Under the pieces are notes generated by a model that was not told the origin of the DNA, did not search any database, and was given only the letters and a program-made list of their open reading frames with translations. The position numbers and the translations under genes were made by a program. This document shows, piece after piece, positions 46,179 to 56,480 of a stretch of DNA of 64,000 nt (position 1 is its first letter; every line of letters starts with the position of its first letter). This stretch comes from Prionace glauca. Lineage: Eukaryota > Chordata > Chondrichthyes > Carcharhiniformes > Carcharhinidae. Where the stretch lies: contig CM075760.1 in NCBI GenBank assembly GCA_037974335.1, positions 2,334,859 to 2,398,858 of the forward strand, written 5' to 3'.

Positions 46179-46663
46179 TATTTTTACCATTATCATCTCA
46201 GGGCGTAACTGCAGTTTCATTATGTTGTGTAGTCTGTTACTTGATTGATTTATCTTGCTGTTATGATGCTTTAAATGAAGTTCAGCTTTGTTATTGAAAA
46301 TGCAGTCTGGGTATTACAACAAATTATTATAGTTTGATTGTAGTTGCATTGACAATGATTCTCTGGCTGAATTCCCAGAATGTTATCACACATAAAGTCG
46401 AGGCCGACTTTTTTTTTCCTCTGTTAATGATTGCGAATTATATTATCATTGTAAGAGCGTGAGCCTATTGAGCTGCTGATATTACAATAAACGAAACCGT
46501 TGCACAGATGATTTATTGAATGAAACGTCTGAACGATTGAAAAATGCCAGAATTAATTTACTAAATGCCTCAAAGTGAATTATTAAGAGCGGGTATGTAG
46601 ACACATAATATAAGAAATATAAACAGTCGTCCTTTGTTGAATGATTGACGTTGCCCCTTTCAA

Positions 46664-46930
46664 AGAACAAAGAAGAAAGAACAACACAGCACGGGAAACA
46701 GGCCCTTCGGCCCAACGAGCCCGTCCCATTGTCAGTGACCTATTCATGATTTTAGTCTGTGCCGAATGTGTGAGGATCAGGGAGGTCCAATATAGGGACA
46801 ATTTGTTACCCAATCAATCAGCCTAAAAGCACATTTTTGGGATGTGGGAGGAAACCGGAGCACCCGGAGGAAACCCACGCAACCATGGGGAGAACGCGCA
46901 AACTCCCACGGACACAGGCCCAAATCCATG
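46664..46930 (-). mobile_element. SINE-like element with CR1-E type tail, antisense
   Basis: The tail has reversed TTCTTTGTTC units and the motif 'ggcccttcggcccaacgag'. Then comes a body shared with type II SINEs (gatgtgggaggaaaccgg, gaggaaacccacgcaacc). The tRNA-like head is not visible, so it is probably 5'-truncated. It appears to combine a SINE body with the tail of another CR1 subfamily. Confidence 0.65.
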
Positions 46931-47430
46931 TGTCCGCATAGCAACAGAGATAGTCTCTGAGCTGTCATGTTGCCCTTAAGATGGTCCAGTTTAAGCACAC
47001 CAACGACATGAAGCAGTAGGCAACTCCCGAAGCAACATCCAAGAGCAGCCCACCACAACCTGCCGCATGCATGCCCCTTGCACATAAGAAAGTGTGCTTG
47101 CTGTTTGGCACTAACACACATTGCTGCAGCCACGATCTCCTATTTCACATCTATCGCTGCTGACACTTCTCACATCATGATGTTGCTTGTTGCATTCCAT
47201 ACTTCTCCCAGAACACAGCAACTTTTCAGACTGTTCCTATCTGTTGCATATTGAGTGCGACCAAATATCTGATGACATCTCTAGCATTTAAGCTACTTCT
47301 TAAAATATTACCTAAATTCCCAGGTGATTCTCGGGCAAAGACGTTGGTCTTGACACTATATCCTACTGCAAATATCCTCTGAATGGCCGAAGGCTAATCT
47401 TCAATTCAGTTGACATTGAAGTTTATTTAA
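46931..47430. other. Unrecognised intronic sequence
   Basis: No repeat or exon recognised. Confidence 0.4.
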
Positions 47431-48669
47431 CATAGAACATAGAACATAGAACATTACAGCACAAACAGGCCCTTCGGCCCTCGAGTTGCGCCGATCGCAT
47501 CAACCCCACCAATCTATAGACCTATCTATAACCCCCAATCCCATTAAACCCCATATACTCATCCAGAAGTCTTTTAAAAGACCCCAGCGAGTTCGCCTCC
47601 ACCACCGACGACGGCAGCCGATTCCAATCACTCACTACCCTCTGAGTGAAAAACTTACCCCTAACATCACCTCTGTACTTCCCTCCCCGCACCTTAAATC
47701 TGTGTCCTCTCGTAGCAACCATTTCAACCCGGGGAAATAGCCTCTGAGAGTCCACCCTATCTATTCCTCTCAACATTTTATAAACTTCTATCAGGTCGCC
47801 TCTCAACCTTCGCCTCTCCAGGGAAAAGAGTCCCAGCTCCCTCAACCTATCTTCATAAGGCATGCCTCCCAGTCCAGGCAACATCCTTGTAAATCTCCTC
47901 TGCACCCTTTCAATAGCTTCTACGTCTTTCCTATAGTGAGGCGACCAGAACTGCGCACAGTACTCCAAATGAGGCCTGACGAGGGTCCTGTAAAGTTGCA
48001 GCATTACCTCCCGACTCCTAAACTCAATCCCTCGATTAATGAAGGCCAGTACACCATACGCCTTCTTGACCACCTCCTCCACCTGCGAGGCCGATTTAAG
48101 AGTCCTGTGAACCCGGACCCCGAGATCCTTCTGCTCTTCAACGCTACTAAGACCCCTGCCCTTTATAGTGTACTCGTTCATCCCGTTGGTTCTGCCGAAA
48201 TGGACTACTACACATTTATCCGCGTTGAAGTCCATCTGCCACTTCTCCGCCCATTCCTGCATCCTATCTATGTCCTGCTGCAACTTTTGACATCCTTCCA
48301 GACCATCCACAACACCGCCGACCTTCGTGTCATCAGCGAACTTGCTAACCCATCCCTCCACTTCCTCATCCAGGTCATTTATGAAAATGACAAACAACAA
48401 GGGTCCCAGAACAGATCCCTGGGGCACCCCACTGGTGACTGACCTCCATTCCGAAAAAGACCCATCCACAACCACTCTCTGCCTTCTGCAGGCAAGCCAG
48501 TTCTGGATCCACAAGGCCAAAGGCCCTTGGATCCCATGCCCTCTCACCTTCTCAAGAAGTCTTGCATGGGGGACCTTATCAAAAGCCTTGCTGAAGTCCA
48601 TGTACACTACGTCCACGGCACTTCCTTCGTCAATGTGTTCAGTCACATTATCGAAGAACTCAACTAGGC
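47431..48669 (-). mobile_element. CR1-B LINE, antisense, in intron, 5'-truncated
   Basis: The minus strand holds a 395-codon open frame (47522-48709 with flank) from within RT to the natural end. It includes [39 protein letters not shown] and the catalytic [10 protein letters not shown]. No break is seen in the CR1-B part. It is truncated at the 5' end in the RT fingers region. The 3' end has three CATAGAA-type units. One of the youngest-looking copies here. Confidence 0.94.
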
Positions 48670-49026
48670 TTTCTATTTTTAGAAAGTTCACCACCAACTT
48701 TTCAAACAATTAATATTTTTGCCAACATTCAGTGGAAGGGGACACACGTGATTCCGAGTAACATATAATCTATGATTTCATGAACTTCCATACTTATCGT
48801 TGGCTGTTTTTCAATGCACCCACACCATTATTTATGTAACTATTTGTCTATATGTCAGCCCAATTATGCAGTTAGCTCTTTTGTCTTAGTTTTGATATAC
48901 TTTTTCTTTCCTTTGTTCTTTGACATGTCGCATTTGAATAGCAATATATGGCGAGGAACTTTTTTATGTCTCACCCTCTCTCTTTGGCAAATTATTGTTG
49001 TCTCTCTCTCCCCCCCTCCATTACAG

Positions 49027-49937
49027 CTAACATCGCAGTGATTGTGATCCTATCTCGACGAAGTTGTGGTCTCTCCAGATGCATCATTCATTATCTGTTG
49101 TCCATGGCAGTGACAGATCTCCTGGTCATAATCACTGCTGTAATAATTAACCGGATTCCTGGAATCTTCTTTCCATCCAGTTTCCTGTCAATCACACCAG
49201 TTTGCAGTGCCCGCACTGCCGTTATTTCTGCTGCCATGGACAGCTCTGCCTGGTTAAATGTCACTTTCACGTTTGATAGATTCGTGGCCATTTGTTGCCA
49301 GAAGCTCAAAATAAAATATTGCACTGAAAATGTGGCAAAGTTGGTCATTAGAATCGTGACCATACTGAGCTGCGTAAAAAATATCTTCTTCTATTTTATT
49401 TTTGAGCCCATGTATATTATTAACAATGTGCCGTGGTTCTGCAGCGTGAAGTTAATATTTTACACATCCCCTTTCTGGGCTGCCTATGACTGGATGCGTT
49501 GCATTGTAACCCCTGTCCTTCCATTCATATTAATTTTGCTGTTCAACGCTCTTACAGTAAGGCACATTCTGGTGGCCAACATAGCCCGCAGGAGACTCCG
49601 GGGCCACAACAATGCAGAAAACCAGAATGATGCAGAAATGAAGAAACGGAAAAAGTCTATTGTGTTACTCTTTGGCATTTCAGGGAATTTCATTCTGTTA
49701 TACTTGCTATTTTGTTTAACTATCCTCTATGTGCGAATGGCAAAAGTTACTTATTTCTCAGGTTATGGTTTGGATGATGTAACATTCATTCTTGAAGAAA
49801 ATGGATATATGCTTCTGCTTCTGTGTTCGTGCATTAACCCGTTTATTTATGCTGGGACCCAGAGTAAAATCAGAGCCGAGTTAAAGAATGACGTGAAATA
49901 TCTGCTGCACAAATTCGTTATATATTTAAAATTCTGA
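49027..49937 (+). CDS. GPR139-like receptor, coding exon 2
   Basis: Completes a 326-residue rhodopsin-like (class A) receptor with no break. Visible landmarks: Asn25 in TM1 (PANIAVIVIL), Asp54 in TM2 (SMAVTDLLVI), Cys83 at the top of TM3 and Cys162 in loop 2 (a likely disulfide), Asp107-Arg108-Phe109 at the end of TM3 (a DRY variant), TM5 near residues 184-205, a basic third loop (RRRLRGH, MKKRKKS), TM6 near 234-257 without the usual CWxP, and Asn294-Pro295-x-x-Tyr298 in TM7. It probably sits in the plasma membrane and couples to G proteins. GPR139 itself responds to Trp and Phe in mammals, but the ligand of this relative is unknown. A tetranucleotide repeat follows about 50 bases after the stop. 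The first loop and TM2 (RCIIHYLLSMAVTDLLVI) fit a shark-type branch rather than GPR139 proper. Confidence 0.88.
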
Positions 49938-49984
49938 ATATGCGAATAACAGGTATGAATGCTATTTATTATCAGCTAGAAATT

Positions 49985-50198
49985 GTTTCCATCCATCCGT
50001 CCATCCCTCTATCCATCCATACATCTATCCAGTTGTCTGCTTGTCTGTCTATCTATTTGTCTACCGATCTCTCTCTATCTATCCGTCTCTCTATCTATCC
50101 GTCTCTCTATCCACCTGTCTCTCTGTCTATCTATCTGACTGTCTATCTATTTGTCTATCTATCTGACTGTCTATCTATTTGTCTATCTATCTATCTAA
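49985..50198. repeat. Tetranucleotide microsatellite, (TCTA/TCCA/TCTG)n
   Basis: About 210 bases of TCCA, TCTA and TCTG units with interruptions, beginning about 50 bases after the receptor stop codon and so probably in its 3' UTR. The 91-codon Ser/Leu/Ile frame through it is a product of the repeat. Confidence 0.9.
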
Positions 50199-50794
50199 TT
50201 TTTGGTACATTGTAACGATCCGAGTTGAAAAATATGACGGACAGGAAGATCTCAGTTTCTAAACCTAACTCAAAAGACGGTGGCTTTCTTTTTTTGCAAT
50301 TTTGAAAGAACAGTCATCTCACCCGAAATTAGTTTTAACAATGGAAGATCATTGATTAAATGCGAAAAATTTATTATGATGCATTATTTCTTCCCATTCT
50401 TGAAAGTCGGCACACAAGTAGATAGAGTGGTAAAGAAGGTGAAGTAAGGAATGGGTTAAGTAACTTTAATACTTAGAGATTTGTAAAATGTATCCTAAGA
50501 CTTGTTTTTGTATGTCACAGACAGATGTTCCTGCTGTTGTCCGCAATTTTATGATTTTCCCAGCTGATTGTGTTCAGGAATGTGGCTACTTTCTATTTGT
50601 GTGTCTTTAATATTATGGACTTCTGTCTAACCTAGTCGAGCTTACATGCATGCCTTCATATATATTTGTTATGTAATGTTTATGTATTATGTACAGATAT
50701 ATTACATGCTATATAGGTAATTACGAACATCAAAAACCAGCTCCGTTACCTTGTATGCAGTTAACTTGTTTCTGCCGGCCTGTATATTAACTAA
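50199..50794. other. Receptor 3' flank with a tiny CR1 remnant
   Basis: Mostly unrecognised. Bases 50403-50445 resemble the CR1 ORF2 codons for VGNQVDKVVKK (cacacaagtagatagagtgg), a remnant too short to classify. Confidence 0.45.
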
Positions 50795-52674
50795 TAGAAC
50801 ATAGAACATAGAACATTATAGCGCAGAACTGGCCCTTCGGCCCACGATGTTGCGCCGACCAGTTAAAAAACAATGACCCACTAACCTAAACCAATCCCTT
50901 TTCGTCCATAAACCTATCCACGGATCTCTTAAACGCCCTCAAACTAGGCGCATTTACAACTGCAGCAGACAGGGCATTCCAATCCCTCACCACCCGCTGG
51001 GTATAGAACCTACCCCTGACATCCGTCCTATAACTACCACCCCTTAATTTAAAGCCATGCCCCCCTCGTGCTAGATTTCTCCATCAGAGGAAAAAGGCTA
51101 TTACTATCCACCCTATCTAAACCTCGAATCATCTTATATGTTTCAATAAGATCCCCTCTTAGCCGCCTTCTTTCCAGCGAAAACAACCCCAAATCCCTCA
51201 GCCTCTCCTCATAGGACCTCCCCTCCATACCAGGCAACATCCTGGTAAATTAAACTCCATCCCGCCACCTCTCGGCCCAGCTCTGCAACCTGTCTAAGTC
51301 CTCCTGCAAAGTGTGACACCCTTCATCACTATCTACCACACCTCCGACTTTGGTGTCATCAGCAAATTTACTAATCCACCCAACTATATCCTCATCCAGA
51401 TCATTAATAAAAATTACAAACAGCAGTGGCCTCAAAACAGATCCCTGAGGCACACCACTCGTAACCGAACTCCATGATGAATATTTACCATAAACCACCA
51501 CCCTCTGTCTCCTATCCGCTAGCCAATTCCTGATCCATATCCCTAGATCACCCCCAATCCCATGCATCTGCATTTTCTGCAGAAGCCTACCATGGTGAAC
51601 CTTATCAAACGCCTTACTAAAATCCATATACACCACGTCCACTGCCTTATCCCCATCTACCTCTTTGGTCACTTTCTCAATAAACTCAATAAGGTTAGTA
51701 AGGCACGACCTACCCGCCACAAAACCACGCTGACTATCTCCAATCAATTCATTACTCTCCAAATAACTATAAATCCTATCCCGAATAATTTTTTCTAAAA
51801 CCTTGCCAACAACAGAAGTGAGACTCATCGGTCTATAATTCCCGGGGAAGTCTCTGTTCCCCTTCTTAAACAACATTCGCTAACCTCCAATCTTCCGGTA
51901 CTATACCAGAGGCCAACGATGACCTGAAGATGTGCGGGTTAGGTTCATTGGCTATGCTAAAAATTGCCCCTTAGTGTCCTGGGATGTGTAGGTTAGAGGG
52001 ATTAGCAGGTAAATGTGTAGGGATATGGGGATAGGGTCTGGGTGGGATTGTGTTCGGTGCAGACTCGATGGGCCGAAGGGCCTGTTTCTGCACTGTAGGG
52101 TTCTATGCTGGTTCTATATGCAGGGTAGAATAGGTGTGGGGCGATGTGGCGGCGCGGGCTCGTTGGGCCGAAGGGCCTGTTTCCCGTGCTGGGTTGTTCT
52201 TTGTTCTTTGTTCTTTGTTGTTTGAAGATCAGAGCCAGAGGCTCTGCAATCACTTCTCTTGCCTCCCAGAGAATCCTGGGGTAAATCCCATCCGGACCAG
52301 GGGACTTATCTATTTTCAAACCCTCCAGAATATCTAGCACATCCTCCTTATCAACTGCAACACTGTCAATTCTACTCCCATGCAATCCAGTGTCCTCCTT
52401 AGCTATATCCATGTCTCCCTGTGTGAACACCGAAGAGAAATATTGGTTCAATGCCTCTCCAATCTCCTCCGGTTCCACACATAACTTCCCTCTGCTGTCT
52501 ATAACTGGCCCTAATCTTGCCCTAACCAACCTTCTGTTCTTGACATACCTATAGAACGCCTTAGGATTCTCCTTAACCCTATCAGCCAAAGTTTTCTCAT
52601 GTCCTCTTTTAGCCCTTCTTAGCTTACTCTTCAACTCCCTCCTAGCCAATCTAAGGTTTTCTAGTGCACTACCA
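50795..52674 (-). mobile_element. CR1-A LINE, antisense, 5'-truncated, with internal deletion
   Basis: Minus-strand ORF2 from the linker (RRELKSKLRRAKRGHEKTLA) through RT to the CR1-A tail. RT pieces are at 52002-52757 (KIDKSPGPDGIYPRIL) and 51250-51876 ([30 protein letters not shown]). A deletion at about 51249 joins the ERWR(ME) region directly to FTRMLPG. A composite retro-insertion lies at 51932-52229. Confidence 0.9.
51932..52229 (+). mobile_element. Composite insertion: SINE type I tail fused to CR1-E tail
   Basis: Bases 51932 to about 52125 are the body and tail of a type I SINE; about 52130-52222 are a CR1-E 3' end (ctcgttgggccgaagggcc, then TTCTTTG repeats). Both read in the same direction. 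The whole is bracketed by a 7-base duplication TGAAGAT (51925-51931 and 52223-52229), and the other CR1-A copies read straight through this site. Confidence 0.85.
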
Positions 52675-52689
52675 AACCACAGGTGTTGA

Positions 52690-52985
52690 TGTGGAACAAT
52701 TGCGGCCTTCAGATAACCATCAAGGCAGCCACGTTCACAAGACGGAGAACAAGCCACAGCCTGGGTACCCGCCCAGCATGGGAAAGTGCGTACGTGTTGG
52801 GGGCGGGGGGGGGGGGGGGAGGGGGAGGGGTGTGGTATTAATATGTGCTCTTAATTTGTGTTCGGAGAGAAGTCTGGGGAACAGCTGTTAGGTGCCAGGT
52901 GCGTCTCCCCAAAGCTTTTGAATAAACCTGCTATATTTTGACTCACAACTGGTCTCAGAGGTATTGTTTTACCTACAAAAAAATG
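52690..52985. mobile_element. Possible LTR-like fossil (uncertain)
   Basis: A stretch with a G-rich tract (52799-52828), an AATAAA signal near 52920, and a downstream region resembling the R/U5 part of a retroviral-type LTR. No paired copy, internal region or clear target duplication is seen in the window. It could be a solitary LTR piece or unrelated sequence. Confidence 0.2.
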
Positions 52986-52989
52986 TAAG

Positions 52990-53632
52990 ACATGCTTGTT
53001 TTCATTTGTTGGGGCATTGAGTGCAAGAGCTACGATGTCAAGTTACAGTTGTATAAGACTATACAACTATAGTAGGCGATACTTAGAATATTGCATTTAA
53101 TTCTGATCGCTACATTATAGGAAGGATGAGGAGGCTTGCAGTGTGTGCAGAAGAGATTTACCAGAAAGCTGCCAGAATTCCAGGGTGTGAGTTATAAGTC
53201 AGGCTGGAAGATTACAGTTGTTTTATTTGGAGCAGTGGAGTCTGAGGGGAGACCTAACAGAAGTCTATACAATTATGAAATACATAGATGGGGTTGACAT
53301 TCAGAATCTTTTTCCCAGACTTGAAAATTCAAATACTAGGGGGCATGCACTTTAGGTGAGAGGGGGAAAGCTCAAAGGTGATGTGAGGGATACGTATTTT
53401 ACACAGAATGTAAGTTTGTGGAATGCTCTGTCAACGGTGGTGGTCGAGACAGGTAAGATAGAGACATTAAAAGAGCTTTTAGATAAGAACATGAATTAAA
53501 GATACACAGAGATATCAGCCAAAGGCAGAGAGAAGGGATTAATTTACTTTGGCATTATGTCAGACACAACATTCTGAGTTGGAGGGCCTGTTCCTGTGCT
53601 GTAGTGTTCAATGTTATGTAAAGTGAGCTGTC
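52990..53632 (+). mobile_element. Old CR1 LINE 3' fragment
   Basis: Decayed ORF2 C-terminus in sense orientation (regions matching LQLYKTL...RYLEYCI-like and GHAL) with the tail motif 'agggcctgttcctgtgctg'. Many frame breaks; related to the old copies in the arms. Confidence 0.8.
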
Positions 53633-53924
53633 CTGATGTAAGAGAATTGTTATACTGAATTATTGGAAGTAGATGTAACGATGTGCTTTCCATTTGTCGG
53701 TGCCCAACCAGTAAAAACACATTAGCTCTAAAACATTAGACATCTATTGTTATAATCAAGATGGTATTCAGGCTGTGCAGACAAATCCAAAGAAGTGATA
53801 AGAATGTAACTTGTTACCGCAAGAGATAATTAAGGCGAACAACAGAGGTAATTGATCAGAATCTAGATAATTGTATTGATGAGAAAGTGATTGAGGATAC
53901 CTTCATGCTGTGTGATACGGTGAA
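53633..53924. other. Unrecognised sequence
   Basis: No feature recognised. Confidence 0.4.
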
Positions 53925-54254
53925 GCGGCAAAGCAGCACAGTGGTTAGCACTGCTGCCTAACAGGGCCAGAGGCACAGCTTCAATTCATCCCTCCAGTGA
54001 CAATCTATGTGGAGTTTACGCATTGTTCACGTGTCTACGTCAGTTTCCTGTTTCCTCCCACACTCCGAAGAGATTAAGTTGACTGCCATCCTAAATTGAA
54101 CCTTACTGCCCGATTCGTAGGGTAAATACATGGGGTTAGGGGAACAAATGGGATTAGTGGAGTAAATACATGGGGTTAGGGGAACAAGTGGGATTTTTAC
54201 TGGTGCAGACTCAAGGGGCCAAAAGGCTTCCTTCTGCACTTAGGGATTCTACGA
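53925..54254 (+). mobile_element. SINE type I, diverged, with an internal 40-base tandem duplication
   Basis: Head (agcacagtggttagcactg), a changed B box, body, and type I tail (ggtgcagactcaaggggcc). A 40-base unit beginning gtaaatacatggggttagg occurs twice in a row (from 54122 and from 54162), differing by one or two bases. Confidence 0.78.
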
Positions 54255-54639
54255 GATTAAATAAAGTGGAAGAGCCTCATAAACAACATAACACACCTGT
54301 TTGCCTACTTGGCCTGTTACAATGTTTTAAATCATATGCAATATCGCTTCTACATATAAAAATCTACCTTTCATTCGTTTTTTCTTGTCTGATCAAATGT
54401 AATTTACTAGGCTGGAAGGTTTTTCACAATCCACAGTTTCCAGGAGTTGAAGTATTACTCAATGGCTGATTGGAGAATATCATGGTTTACCATCGTTGAG
54501 GCGCTCGAATCTGTTGACAAACATATTAACCGGGGAGCACTGGAAGGAGAAAGAACAGAGCCGCTTACTTTCATCAGGCGACACAAGCACTGAGTACGTA
54601 CGAGAGAACCGCAAATAATTCTCAACTACAGTCCGGAAT
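54255..54639. other. Unrecognised sequence
   Basis: No feature recognised. Confidence 0.4.
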
Positions 54640-54929
54640 ACAAATTTAAATTTTATTTATTAATGTCACATGTAGGCTTACATGAACACAGAATGACGTT
54701 ACTGTGAAAATCATTGAGTCCCAACATTCCGCCGCTTATTCGGGTACACTGGTGGAGAATTTAGCATAACTAATGCACCTAACCAGCATGTATTTCGGAT
54801 TATGGGAGGAAACCGGAGGGAACACGCGCAGACATGGGGAGAACATGCAGAATCTGCACAGATAGTGAGCAAGGCTGAGAATCGAAACCGGGTCCCTGAC
54901 ACTGCGCTAACCACTTGCTGCCCAACAAG
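54640..54929 (-). mobile_element. SINE type II, antisense, full span
   Basis: Reversed type II tail (tttatttattaatgtcac), body (gattatgggaggaaaccgg) and head (aatcgaaaccgggtccc holds the B box; gcgctaaccacttgctgcc the A box). The inner end of the right arm lies within it. Confidence 0.85.
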
Positions 54930-55601
54930 ACACATGGTAAAGGAATTAAATCCTTACACGTGTAAATGTGATGAATACAGGACAACATCTTTGTGCTAGA
55001 ATTTTGAAGTGTTATTCCGTAAAGTTTGACATCTTATTAGAACATGGTGAAATTCCAGTCGCGTGTTCACTGCACGGGATGTGTGTTCTGACCCGGGGTG
55101 GGAGGTTGTACAAATAATAGGACACATATCAAGAATGAGAGTGATATTGATGATGTGCAATATCACGTTAATTATAATGATGATGTTCACAATAATAACA
55201 TAGTTTCGAGACCTTAAAGAAAACTGCGGCCCGGTAATGGCAAGAAATGTGCCAGTTTTATTTGAATCATGGGGGTTCCTGTCGTGTGCCCAATTCTTGT
55301 GCGTGTTGCTTTGAATATTGTGAAAGAACTCCAGTTGAAGACAGGATTATCTTAGTTCCACCAATAAAGCCAGGGATTCTTTTCTTTTGAAATCAATAGT
55401 TTATTGGGCAAAACGATGATCTACTGTGATTAGATCCCCCAGCGCACGGTAAATCAATGTTTAATAAAGGGAGGGTGCTAGATCAGGCGGCAATGACTTC
55501 AAGAACAAAATGTCAATCTGTTTGAGATGCAGCTTTGGAATTCGTTGGGAGAGTGGAATTCATACTTTCCGTAGAATTCCACATTTATCTTAATGTTATT
55601 A

Positions 55602-55603
55602 TG

Positions 55604-55637
<34 letters not shown>

Positions 55638-55638
55638 C
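55602..55638. repeat. (CT)n(AT)n simple repeat
   Basis: A run of CT followed by TA/AT dinucleotides. It is longer here than at the matching left-arm locus (near 38690), which has only a short TATATA. Confidence 0.85.
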
Positions 55639-56480
55639 GCCCCAGTCTGCATCAGAAATTTTGTGGAACACTTTTTCTTACCCTTTGTTATTCTACATGA
55701 TGTGGCCGTTATCTGTCTGGGATTAACAGAGAATGATTAATGGCTTCCTTTCCTAAATTGAGAACTTGAGAAGTTCAGCGTATCTTTACAGGAAACTTGC
55801 CTGCTGCTGGTAGTGGCCCCAAACAGTTTCCATGGCTACTCCCTGTTTAAAAAAAAAGGAAATTGACTTGAGAAGCCATTAATTACCACTGATATGTACT
55901 AACCGCAATGGATACAGGAATATGGCATTTCAGTTACTTCGTACCATGAAAAATGTTTATCTATATATTATTCTTTGTGTGTGCCCCATAGTTCTTTCTC
56001 AATACCATTAGAATCCTACATTGCCGTCCTTTTCACATCGTTCTGTATCAACTAACAATCTGTTAGTTTCACGCTGCGCCATAGTTCTGTATCAATTTAC
56101 AAATTAATGTCACTCCTGACACTCTCCCAATCGCTCTCTACCAATTCAGAAACTAATCTCAAAGCCCACTCTCACCCAATAACATTCTTAAATTGGTACT
56201 GGTCTACCTTCGCCACAGAGTATAATTAATCCTACAATCCAAATCTTGGTTCTACGCTCCACGTCCCTGCTATTTTCTAATTCCATGCCGCTCTCTGTCA
56301 CTGTTAGTTTCTGCGTTCTTTATGAGGCTCAGACAAAATCTATTCCCACATTCTCGCCACGTGATCCAATATCACTCTGAAACAAATTGCATGACTCCTG
56401 TCCCTCGTAACAACCCTGCACTGACATCAAGATGACTTAAGCGTTTACTTTTAAAAATTTTCTTTAGCAATCCGAAAACA

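Larger units (their letters stand above)
45410..49026 (+). other. Intron of the GPR139-like gene
   Basis: 3617 bases bounded by GTAAAACC and a pyrimidine-rich acceptor (ctctctcccccctccattacag). It contains three antisense retroelement insertions (45799-46178, 46664-46930, 47431-48669); the rest is unrecognised. An intron at this point in TM1 agrees with the GPR139/GPR142 family layout as I remember it. Confidence 0.85.

Noticed and set aside
48948-49026. Upstream extension of the receptor exon 2 frame (start at 48948), giving a single-exon receptor
   Set aside because: The upstream codons do not resemble a receptor N-terminus and cover a clear pyrimidine tract and acceptor. Exon 1 at 45340 supplies the correct TM1 in phase.
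49985-50198. Regularly repeated short units, CRISPR-like
   Set aside because: Units are 4 bases with no spacers; a microsatellite in a vertebrate genome.
52690-52985. A solitary LTR as a firm call
   Set aside because: No second LTR, internal region or clear target duplication, so only listed as a low-confidence fossil.
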